Below, in pieces: positions 11,401 to 23,400 of a stretch of DNA of 64,000 bases. The DNA is taken from contig OW240915.1 in assembly GCA_933207985.1 (NCBI GenBank), positions 262,284,925 through 262,348,924 on the forward strand, read 5' to 3'. A model generated the notes under the pieces. The model saw only the letters and a program-made list of their open reading frames with translations, had not been told where the DNA came from and ran no database searches. This DNA is from Pelobates cultripes. Lineage: Eukaryota; Chordata; Amphibia; Anura; Pelobatidae. Position numbers and translations under genes: made by a program. Numbering within the stretch: position 1 is the stretch's first letter; each line of letters starts with the position of its first letter.

Positions 11401-14400
11401 GAAATATTTCTGTTCTTTATAATGAAAGTTCCACACAAACACAAGAATCTCAGAGGCATACAAAAATGGGAAATTGTACCTTAACCCCTTAAGGACAAAA
11501 CTTCTGGAATAAAAGGGAATCATGACATGTCACACATGTTATGTGTCCTTAAGGGGTTTAAGGAACACTTTGATGTATGAAATGCTTGAATTTCTACATG
11601 GTGTATACAGTGTAAAATATATTGATTTACTCACTTCTCCTCTGTTCCAGAGCCACTTCGTTGGTGTTACTCTTCACGTAACATCCACATCCAGGCCTTC
11701 CTCGGCTCCACCTGGTCTCTTCTTTAATTTGACCTTCTTGGGACGCATCCCCAAGCAGAGCAAATCTCAGTAATGTCAGTTTGTTGACTTCTTTTCCAGT
11801 GTGCCAGCATCAGAATGGAGTGATGACACTCCGTTGCTATACTCCCAGGGAGTAAATGTATATGTAATGTATATACAGAAACGTGTCTACGGAATCTAAT
11901 GAGCATTTATTGTTTGGGGCATGACAGGGGTTTCATGGCTTTAGAAAAAATAATCAGCATCAGAGATTAAACACTCCGTTGATTTTATTTTTTACAGCTT
12001 GGTAGAATACCCCATTGAAAATATGCCTTCTTTTATTCCTGCATGCTTTCATTGGGGATACATCTAAAATATCAATAGTTCCTCTTTTTATATGGGGAGA
12101 TTACTCTGTAGCCATAAGTGACAAGGGAAGAATTGGTAACTGTAGGTAACATAAAAAGAACATATTCCACAATCATATACTTCATTTGCATTCAAACTGA
12201 CAATCCACCTATACCTCCCTTCATTCACATACACACTGACCCAAAATGCAAATATTCCTGCATTCACACACTCACCTGAGCCATAATTTTACCCTTGTAT
12301 TAAGATACATAGACACTACATGGCTTGGGCACTATCAAAAGGAAATGCGGTTCACGTGTGTTTCATGTTGTGAGTACTTTTTTTTGCTAATAGCTGGAGG
12401 CCTGAAATTGTGAATCCCGGTGAAACAGTTGTAGAATGATTGATTGATTAATTGAGCTAATTTTAAAGCTACATAATGGGTTGCTAAATTAATGCAATGT
12501 AAATTATTTGTATCACTGCAACAAAATGTTAAGAACCACTGACATAAATAATAGTAATCGTGTGCTTGCCTTTTATTAGGCATTGCACACTTTATAATCT
12601 CACCTATCTCATGCTGATTTGGTGCTGCTCACCAGTAGAATGAGGACATCTGGAGGTGCACACCAGGATTTGAACTGATGACATCAGGTTGTATGCAAAT
12701 GTCACCAGTGCACTCACTAACTAAATGAGTATTGCTTTCACTTTTGCCACACACCCCTCCTTCCCAGCATTGGATGTTATTAATATAGATCTCAGTTTCT
12801 TTATTCCAGATCTCTCATTACCAGGTGGTTTAGTAAAAAAAATGTATTAACCAACAACTGAATGGCTAAATTTGGTTATGCTTCTTGCATGAGTGAGTTG
12901 CATTATACGGTATGAGGTCTTTCCTGGTTAACTTTGATATTCGGTACAAAGTACCATCATAGAGAAGCATTTGATTGGTCCAATTTCCAGGCTCAAAGCA
13001 TATGCGTGTACTCTGAGCGAGGGAGGACAAGGAGAGTGGACAGAGGAAGGACAATGGGGTGGACAAAGGGACGAGACTAGGGGGAAAAAAATTGAATAAA
13101 GCTGAATGTAGGGAGGCCCGGGAGGACTGATAGCAGGCACAGCCAAAAGAGGGAGGCAGGGGAGGCTCATTAACTCTGTCACCAGTAATCCGTGCTCTCT
13201 GATGACAGGTGTAATGTCTTCACAGAATAGACATTAGGCAGTCCAAAACAGAGCTCCAGTTACAGGGGTGTAACTAGCTGTCGGCACAAAAGTGTATGTT
13301 TCTTTGTATGTGCAGTGTTTCAAGCAGAAACCCTGTGTATACAGATTCCTACCTCCATGACCACTTCTCAAAGTAGAAGTGGTTATGGATATTGGAGTAA
13401 CCCTTTAGTGCCTGTTTAGATTGGTTAAAATTTACAAAGGATGCAGGCCATAAGCAACTAGGTAAAGTGGGATGGTAGCCCCTGCTCAATGTTTAAGTTT
13501 ATTTTTATTGCATTACATTAATAATACAATAACCTTATCTTACAACTGTTTTACTTTTTTCATTTGGCCAGGTCAAGAAAGAAGTTGGAGATATCACTAT
13601 CCTAATTAATAATGCTGGGATTGTAACTGGAAAGAAATTTATTGACTCACCGGATTCTCTGTTGGAGAAAACTATGCAAGTGAACGTCATGGCACACTTC
13701 TGGGTAACTCTTGACATTCCTTGATGCTCATGATACTTATGTATTGCAAGAATTAATAGTACACTCTGCCAGGGAGTTCTCACAAAGAATAACCCCATTT
13801 TTATTTATTTCTAAGAATTGTTAGGATTCTTATAGTAAATTATAGTCACACTAACCCCCACAAATTTTTTTGTTTTTATGGAAAGAAAGAATGGAAACAT
13901 AATTACATGGAGACATTAAGGGAATACTTTAGTGTCAGGAATAAAAACATGTATTTCTGACACTGTAGCCCTGAAGGGGCTCTTTAGGTTATCGGCCTCC
14001 CTCCGATCTTAGTAAAAATATAGACTAGCATGTTTTATTACATTTCCTTATAACTTCTAATCTTCATGTCTAGAAAAAATATCAGCCCATAAGTTTAGTA
14101 TCTTAAACTTTATCTTAAATTGTTTGTGCAGAACCCTCCAAATGCCTTACAATATTATGTCATGTAACCTGAGCACTCGCACTTGCTGTTGGGGTACTGC
14201 TAGGGATGCACCGAAAATAAAAATTCTGGTCTGAAACCGAAAATTCAGGATGCCCTTGACCGAAAAATGACTTTTTTCCCCAAAATGATTTGTGTAGCTT
14301 ATGTAGTGTGTGTATGGAATATAGTGAGGTGTGGGAAAGGGATGTAGTGTGTATGTGTGTAGGTCATATAGTGTGTGTAGGGAACATGGTGTGGTGCAGT

Positions 14401-17400
14401 ATTGAGATGTAGTGTGTGTAGAACACGGTGTGGTATGGGATAGGGATGTAGTTTGTATGTTTGTAGAGTGTGTAAGGCACATAGTGTGGGGTGGGCTAGG
14501 GATGTAGTGTGTGTAGGACACATAGTGTGGGGTGGGATAGGGATTGCAGAGTGAGGGAGTGGCAGAGCGTGGGAGGAAGGGGATGACAGAGCATAGTAGG
14601 GAGTGACAGGTGACAGAGCATGGTAGGGAGTGACAGGTGACAGAGTGTGGGAGGGAGTGACGGGTGGCAGAGTGTGGGAAGGGGGGGTGACAGGTGGCAG
14701 AGTGAGGGGTGACATAGGGAGGGGGTGCCTAGTGGCAGAGTGTGGGAGGGAGGGGGCGACTGGTGACAGAGGGAGGGGGTGACTGGTGGCAGAGGGAGGG
14801 AGGGGGTGACAGAGTGAATAGGTGACCGGTGACAGAGTGAAGGAGTGACTGGAGACAGAGTGAGGAAGGAGGTTACTGGTGGCAGAGTGAGGGAGGGAGA
14901 GGGTGACTGGTGACATAGTGACTGAGGTATGAGGTGACTGGTGGCAGAGTGACTGAGGGAGGTGGTGACTGTCACATTTCACTCTATCATCCCCTCCCTC
15001 TGTCACCAGTCACCCTCTCCCTCCCTTACTCTGCCACCAGTCTGAGGGAGGGGGGTGACAGAGTGACATAGTGACTGGTGACAATGACTGAGGGAGGGGG
15101 TGACTGGTGACAGAGGGTGTTAGAAATACTTTTTTTTCATACCCTAGTGGTCCAGTGTCCTAGCCCCCTGGTGGTCCAGTGGGCTATCTTCCCATGCTGC
15201 AGCTCCGCTGGGTGTGAGGTGCAGATTGTGCTGTATCTCGAGATATCCAGAATTTAGAGCGTTGCCGTGGTGACCCACGGCAACGCTCTGATTGGCCAGA
15301 GATCACGAGATACAGCACATTCTGCAGCTCACACCCGGTGGAGCTACATACAGTACTGCCTCTCTCCCTGTGCAGATAAGATAGTCCACCCACCCGGCGG
15401 CACACGGAGCAAGCCACCAGCCCCCTCCCGATGTCAGCACTCTGCTACTAGCCCACAGCAGGGCTGAAAAGATAAAATAACTACAGTTCTGGGCGTAGGG
15501 CGATAGGAATTGCGCATCCCTGGTAATTTTCGAAATTTCGGTGCTTCCCCAGGTACTGCAAGCATGTTTTTGTATCTTTGTGCACAGCAACAAAAAAATT
15601 AAAAAAGGATAATTTATTTTTTTTAAAAGGTGATTTTACTCACCTTTTCTCCCACATCTCACGGGTCTCTCTGCGGCTGGCTACGCCTCCATGGCTGAAA
15701 TAATCAATCTTATTAGCATTGGGAGGCTGGGAGATATTGCAGGAATATTAATGAAACAATTTGAATTGTTTGTATAAGAAAAGTGATTGCTATTGGTATT
15801 TACCTTATTTTACAGACCTGTAAAGCCTTCCTTCCAGCAATGATGGCCTCCAACCATGGTCATTTGGTTAGCATTGCAAGTTCTGCTGGACTGATTGGAG
15901 TCAATGGACTAGCAGGTAAACAAAGCGATATTATGAATCTTCCCCCTGAGTTTGTATGCTTCCTTCCATTCATTTCAAATGTGATTTAAATGCTATCTGT
16001 CACCCAGTCAGGGATTTATAATATGTACATAAAAAAACTAAAGATGTTTGTACATATAATTATGCAGGTATTGAATTCAAGAGATTGTGATTATTTAAGT
16101 GACAATTCTTTAATTCAGGGTTTACTGGTGTACTATTGTAGGTTTTTTGTTGTTGGTTATTTTAGGAAAGCTGTAGAAAGATATTTCTAATTTGAAACCC
16201 TTTTTTGTTTGCATTTATTGCACAATATATTCAGACTATAAACCAGTTTGAGCAGAGGTGTCATCTACTCTTGTGCAGTTATATTAAATGATTTGGTACA
16301 ATGCTGCCGAGTATGTTTTAATGGTAAGAACAGTAATCACTTGTTGGGTTGTATCCTGCAACATGCTAGGTTTCTGGCTTTAATTGAATTAGACCAATGG
16401 TATTAGAAAGCAGACGGCCTGACCCTCACAGAAAGTAAACCTAAGTGATAGATACATATATCTTTATGTAGCTGTGGAAGATGACCTTTGAAATGGTTAA
16501 AGGATATTAGATTATCAGAAGCATTTAATCTCATGACTAAAGTGCAATGTGCATATATCCACAGACAACCTGAGTATGTTAAAACACGTGTCAGACTAAA
16601 AAAACAATTCTATTCATCCCTAGATTTATACACAAAAATATGCAAAGCAAATGTGTAATAAATGGCGCTAATTACAACAAAAAACTGCAGCTGAAATACA
16701 CTGTGGGATTAATCATGTCAAACCCACCAATAAACAAAAACAAACACAAACAATACAAAATAGCGTACAGCGCATATAATAGTATGGAATGTACTATAGG
16801 TCCGTACCCTTTACCATATCAAAATATAGTGCCTATAAGTGGCCCAAAGGTGTGTGTATATAAAAATGGATATACCCAATATTCTGTAATAGGGATCACT
16901 GCAAGGGTAAACACAAACACTATCATAGGGCAATACTGTATAGTCTTTATAATATATGGTAATAAAATCAGAAGAAATCCTAAAGCCCATCCAACTACCT
17001 CCCTATCTCGCTACTGTCATTTGCCTCCAAGATCCTCGAGAGAGTTGTGTACACCAGATTGACTGACTTTCTCGGTTTCCAACTCTCTGCTTGACCCCCT
17101 TCAGTCTGGATTCCGTGCTGGTCATTCGGTCAAAACGGCTGTGACCAAAGTATCAAACAATTTAATTGCTGCTTAATCTCGCTGCCATTACTCTATCTTA
17201 ATTCTTCTTGATCTTTCTGCTGCCTTTGACACTGTTGATCATCACCTCTCCCTCTCCCAGTGCTCTTTCAGTGTTTCTGACTCTGCCTCTTCCCCCCTAT
17301 CACTCTCTGTCGGCGTCCACCAAGGTTCTGTCCTTGGTCCCCTACTGTTCTCTATCTATACCGCCTCCCTTGGTAAACTCATCAGCAACTTTGCTTCCGT

Positions 17401-20400
17401 TATCATTTCTATGCAGATGACACGCAAATCTACCTGTCCACTCCTGATCTCTCTCCGTCCATCTTGACTCGTGTCTCTGACTGCCTCTCTGCGATTTCCA
17501 ACTGGATGGCTGCTCACTTCCTTAAACTCCAACCTGTCCAAAACAGAACTTCTAGTTTTTCCTCCCTCAAGTGTTAACACTCCAGTGTCTGTCTCCCTCC
17601 AAGTCAACGGCGCTACCATCACCTCTAACTTGCAGGCTCGCTGCCTGGGTGTTCTTTTTGACTCCAATCTCTCCTTCACCCATCATGTCCAATCAATCGC
17701 CAAATCCTGTTGCTTCCATCTCAAAAACATAGCGCTCATCCACCCCTATTTAACGCCAGATGCGGCTACTCTGCTAGTCTATGCTGTTGTTCTCTCTCGT
17801 CTTGACTACTTCAATCCCCTTCTCAGTGGTCTTATGTGTTCCCAGATTGCACCGCTGCAATCTATAATGAATGCGGCGTCGAGGCTCATTTTCCTGTCCG
17901 CTCGCACCTCCCACACCTCCCCTCTGTCAGTCCCTGCATTGGCTTCCAGTTAGATATAGGGCTCAATTTAAAATTCTGGTGCTTGCTTACAAGTCCCTAC
18001 ATAATGCTGCTCTAACCTACCTATCCTCCCTAATACACAATTATGTCCCGTTGAGGCCCCTACGCTCTGCCAAAGACTTGCGTATATCTTCTGTCTGTAC
18101 TCCCACCTCTAATGCTCGCCTCCAAGATTTCTCCAGGGCTGCACCTCTTCTGTGGAACTCCCTTCCCTTCTCCGTAAGAATTTCACCCAGTCTCCACTCA
18201 TTCAAAAAATCATTGAAAACTCACTTCAATAAAGCATATCAATTAAACTGTTAGCAGGTTTTTATCCCCCCAAAAAATTACCTACTAAGCCCTCAGTGAA
18301 TACTTTTCTAACAACCTGCTTCATACCCCTACTTTTACCCTTTGTGTCACTATACCCCACTCCCTCTAGAATCTAAGCTCATTGAGCAGGACCCTCCACC
18401 TCTCTGTTCCAGTACGTCCAGTTGGTTACAATTACATGTCTGTTAGTCCACCTATTGTACAGCGCTACGGAATTTATATATAAATAATAAAATTAAAATA
18501 ATAATAATATAGTTATCACACTCACATTTCTCTGCGCCTGTCTTAATAACTGGCTTTGATAATTCAGCTTTGGTGTCATTTTATAGCTTCAGATGAAGTT
18601 TTAAAGATGACTTGCTCCTCAGTGGTGAAAAACAGGAAAGGCAAAACCAGTTAAGATAAAAGTAGATATTTATTTCAAAATGTAATATTAAGGTAACTGG
18701 TGTGCCAAATTCCAGATTTCACAATATACAGCAAGCACAACGCGTTTCAACACTTTTCATTTGTCTTTCTCAGATGCTATCTGTAGATTTATGTTGGATA
18801 TGTAAAAAATACATTGCTGAAAATTGACTATTTTTAGTGCTAATATTTGGCACGTTTTTTTTTTCAGTTAATATTGGCATTGATATTCCATGTACCAGGT
18901 GCTTAAAGGGACACTATCGTCACCAGAACAACTACAGCTTATTGAATTTGTTCTGGTGAGTAGAATCATTACCTTCAGGCTTTTTGCTGTAAACACGGTC
19001 TTTTCAGAGAAAATGCAGTGTTTACTTTACAGCCTAGGGATAACTACACTGGCCACTCCTCAGATAGCTGTTAGAGATACTTCATGGGTCATGGCTGCTT
19101 AAAATGCATCCACACATTCAGTATCTCCTCCCTCTGCATGCAGACACTGAACTTTCTTCATAGAGATTCATTTATTCAGTTCATCTCTGAGGAGATGCTG
19201 ATTGGCCAGGGCTGTGTGTGAATCATGCTGGCTCTGCCCCTGATCTGCCTCTTTGTCAGTCTCAGCCAATCTTATGGGGAAGCATTGTGATTGGATCAGG
19301 CCACCACTTCTAATGATGTCAGCAGACTGCTTGTTTTTCTGAGGCAAACATGCAGAGTTACAGCTTCAAGCTTGAATACAGTAAGATGTTGCTATATTTA
19401 TGGAGGCATGAGTGGCACAGGGGGGCTAGATGGTGGTTTTAACACTATAGGGTCAGGAATACATGTTTGTGTTCCTGACCCTTTAGTGATACTTTAATAA
19501 TGTTCTCCTATTCTGCTGCTACTACTATAATAAACTGCATTGAATTGACATTTTTTTAGAGTTCATAAACTCCTCTTTGACATTGGACTTACTACTGCCT
19601 TTATTTACCCGCTGTCACTGGCTGTTTACTGATTTTAAATATTCTGCTTTCTTTATTGTTTTCTGTTTAAAATATAAATGGCATGATTGGAAAAGATTCT
19701 ACACCACCAAAGTTGATGGGAAGAGATTGCACATTTCATGGTTTGTTTTTTTTGTTTTTGTTGCAAACTAACATTACTATTTACACAAAGCTTTTGTTAT
19801 CTTGTTTAAAACCATCTTTGGATAATTCTCTTTCATTTCTGACCTTTACAAATGCCTATCAACGTTTCAAGAGTTTCTCATACTTTTTTGTTCCGAATGT
19901 CACCAAACATTTGCCCAATTTTCTAGTCTTCATATTCTTCTTCAAAACATATCTCTTCACCTGTTGATTACATGGTGAGTCAATACTCAGTGGCATTCAT
20001 TAATTAGCTGAACCAAAATCCTAACAGCCCTGATTTGCACACATATGTACTGGTTAGTTTGTGAACGCTCATCTTAAATACAGTGTGCATTATTCATCTA
20101 GATGAAGTGGCTATGGTGGCAGCAGTCCCTGTGAGTGCTGTTTTACCTTCAGATGTTAAACAGGTTTTGAACAATTTAACTACGAAGATGGTAAGGTCAA
20201 AAAGTTGATCCACATGACCTGACAGCTCTTACTCTCTCCTTCCTCTGACTGCTATACACTTTAGAATGGTTTGCCTGGCTGGAGATAGGTAGAAACAATT
20301 GAGTTTCAGCCTATCACTAGCTACCAAGGCAAACCTTTCTGGAGTGTACCATAGTCAGAGGAAAGATAGGGAGATCGAAAGGACCCAGGTAGTCAAATTT

Positions 20401-23400
20401 AGAGTTAGACTGTTTGAAAACAGTTTAATCCCTGGCCCAGTGACTTAAGCCCCCTTAACAACTACATAAGATTAAGGTATTATAAGGACTGGAGTCAGAT
20501 GTTCGTTCATGTAATAATATCCAGACTGTATTGCAGAATAATTGTACACTGTCTTCTCTGGTGTTCCACCATGATCTGTGACTATTCTACTATTCTTGGA
20601 CCACTGGAGAGGTTTGGGAATTATCCGTATCCATGTTGCTGTAGAAGAGATGCAGACCAGTCTTTCATTCAAAAGGGCACGTTATAATTGCAATCTATGG
20701 ACATTGGACAATCTCCCACATTGCTAATAGGTTTAAATGTTAACAGTTGTGTGCTTCTGTCTTAGGCTGATGGTGTATGGTAGATTTTTGACACTTAGTG
20801 TTGTGGTGAGAAGAACCAGCTTGCCATGTACAGCCTAAGTGACATAGGCCGAAAGAGAGAGAGACAGGAGGACAGGCATCCACGCGGGTGGACAGACTGA
20901 AGGATAAATATGGTCTGTGGACATATACACTTCTAAATTTGAAAAGAGCATTATTTAAAATGATCAGCTGTCCTGAGATTTCAACTACCTAGATACCTAA
21001 TAACAATCTACACAAAACATATTTATGCTAAATTGTTACCACTCATTTACCCAGCCTCCAGTCCCACTCTTACCTTTTTCATGTTTATTTTGATACCTCT
21101 TATTTTATCTACACATTTTCACTGCTTTATAAAGGACTTAAAATTATAAAAAATTAGGAATTGGAAATAAATTGCTAAAATGTCTTGCTCTTACAGATTA
21201 CTGTGCCAGTAAGTTTGCTGCAATCGGGTTTGCCGAGTCTATTGGTCTTGAAATGTTCGCTCTGGAGAAGACTGGAATAAAGACCACTATTGTTTGCCCC
21301 TATTTCATAAACACTGGAATGTTTGATGGATGCTCAACCAAGTAAGGCCATCTGACAAATCTTTTAATGCTGTTGTTTCTTTGTAGTAATACTGTAGTTC
21401 TGTTATATTTAACAGAATAATCCAGCATTATAAATATTATCACATTTTACGTATTTAGTCTTCTAGGTCCTCTTTCTCTGGCATTACCTGTAAATAAAAG
21501 GAGGAACTCATCTGCATCTCTTCTTCAAAAAGTGCAGAGACGGGCTACAAAATTGATAAAAGGAATGGAGCATTTAATTATGAAGAAAGGTTAAAAGATT
21601 TAAATCTCTTTAGTTTGGAAAAAACAGCGCCTCAGAGGGGATATGATAACATAATACAAATATATTCTGGGCCAGTACAAACCATTATCTGGAAATCTAT
21701 TCATAAACAGGGCTATACATAGGACACAAGGTCACGCATTTAGGCTGGAAGAAAGGAGATTTCATCTAAGGCAAAACAAAGTTTGTGTTTTTTTTTACAG
21801 TAAGAGCAATAAGGATATGGCATTCTATGCCTGAAGAGGTGGTTTTATCAGAGTCCATACAGATGTTTAAACAGCAATTGGATAAATCAAACCAACAAAT
21901 ATCAAGATAAAATCTTAATAAATGAGTGGAGCGCTTGATAATATTTACATGCAATAATTACCTGTAAATAAAAAGGAGGAACTCCCACCTTTTTCTCACG
22001 GAGTTTAAAAAGCAGTAAAATCAAATGATAAGCGTGTCTCCTAAGAGACTGATAAGTGCTTATCATTTGATTTTACTGCTTTAAAAAAAAAAAAAAAAAA
22101 AAGTTTATATGTTAAATAAATACCAGTTTTTTAGCACTTACCTGCCTTCTAGTCCCAGATTCCAGATAGGGGAGGGTCACCCTTAAATATTGACACCAAG
22201 TGTTCCCACCTTAGAGCCAAGACATCAATAGGCTCTTAAGAAGGTGAGAGTCCATTTATTATATACCTTTGACATCAATGGTGTTTAAATATACTACTCT
22301 ATAAGCTTTGTCTGCTTTATCCTGAGAGAGAATTCTGTGAGAAAAGGGTGAGGTGCCACCTATATGAGCACCATTGCGCTTCAGTAGAGCCTTAATCCGC
22401 AGGCTCTGAAGATTGTGAGTTCTCTCATATTTACTTTTGTACTCCATCTATATATCAGTATCATCTGCACTAGTATTTTATTCGGTGTTCTTATTCCCCT
22501 ATTAAAGTATTCAAGTACATCCGAATCTCTATACTTAATTTAATAAGGGGTAAGCAATTATCAAGCGCTCCACTCAATTATTAAGATTTCAGCTTGATAT
22601 TTGTTGGTTTGATTTTGTGTTCAGGGGAGGGGGAAAGGTAGTCCCTCAAGGGTGTTAAGAGCTGCTATTATTTTCTAGACACTCTGTAAGCGCTTTCTCA
22701 CACACTTACTCCTCGTGAGTTTTCTTCTCTCCAGGAATTGGATAAATACTTGCAAAAACATAACATACAGGGATATAATTTCTAATTAGTGGGGTAATAG
22801 CTGCTTTGAGAGGGTTATTGTTGGGCAAGCCACTGAAATGGTGATTTAAACACTATAGGGTCAGGAATACATGTTTATGTTCCTGAACCTGTCGTTTTCC
22901 GTTAAGCCACAACATCCAGTCTGTTTTGAAAATTATAACATTTCACTTGATTTTCACATACATTTAGTGCTAATGGCTATAGTGTTGTTTAATGAGAATG
23001 GAAACAAAAAAATAATATATTAGCTGTGAGATTTGGTTTTATCCTGTTTATGTAAGTAAAAATGTATAAAATACATGACAATGTATTTATCATTCAGTTT
23101 AGAATTTAAAAAAAGATAGAGCTGATAACTTTTTTTGCAAAAGTAGTTTGTATGTGTGCTTATTTTGAGTCTAAATACTAATAAAGATCTTGACCACTTC
23201 CTTAAAGGGTCACTATAAGCACTAAAACCACTCCAGTGGCATAGATTTGGTGTATGCCGCTGCCGTGTCACTGCTCAATTTTGTGCCATTTATGACTTAA
23301 ATCACTTTGTTTATGCAGCCCTAACCACATCTTCCCATGGCGGAGACTCACACAGCCTTCCAGTGTGTTTAATCTAGAATTCCTTATCTCTTGCTTTGCT

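Larger units (their letters stand above)
10939..13571 (+). other. Remainder of intron 1
   Basis: Mostly unassigned intronic sequence. It contains a short TTAA foldback at 11481-11561 and a possible tRNA-derived SINE relic near 12630-12735. Purine-rich text runs at 13000-13170. No exon-like open frame with protein similarity was seen on either strand. Confidence 0.5.
14201..15551. mobile_element. hAT-type non-autonomous element with exact 8-bp target duplication
   Basis: The left terminus TAGGGATGCACCGAAA and the right terminus (reverse complement TGGGGAAGCACCGAAA) are inverted repeats. They are flanked by GGTACTGC at 14193-14200 and 15552-15559, an exact 8-bp duplication as made by hAT transposases. 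The interior holds two minisatellite blocks and a palindrome near 15228-15320. No transposase is present. It lies wholly in intron 2. Confidence 0.85.

Noticed and set aside
12630..12735. A functional tRNA gene on the minus strand
   Set aside because: Only a B-box-like stretch is convincing; acceptor and anticodon stems do not form, so it is listed only as a weak SINE relic.
14147..15006. Overlapping minus-strand open frames of 124-235 residues
   Set aside because: They translate the minisatellites into Ser/Pro/His/Thr-rich repeats in several frames at once and lie inside a non-autonomous hAT element.
16640..17062. 140-residue plus-strand open frame before the L2 element
   Set aside because: Only the last residues belong to L2; the rest is unrelated AT-rich intron with no motif.
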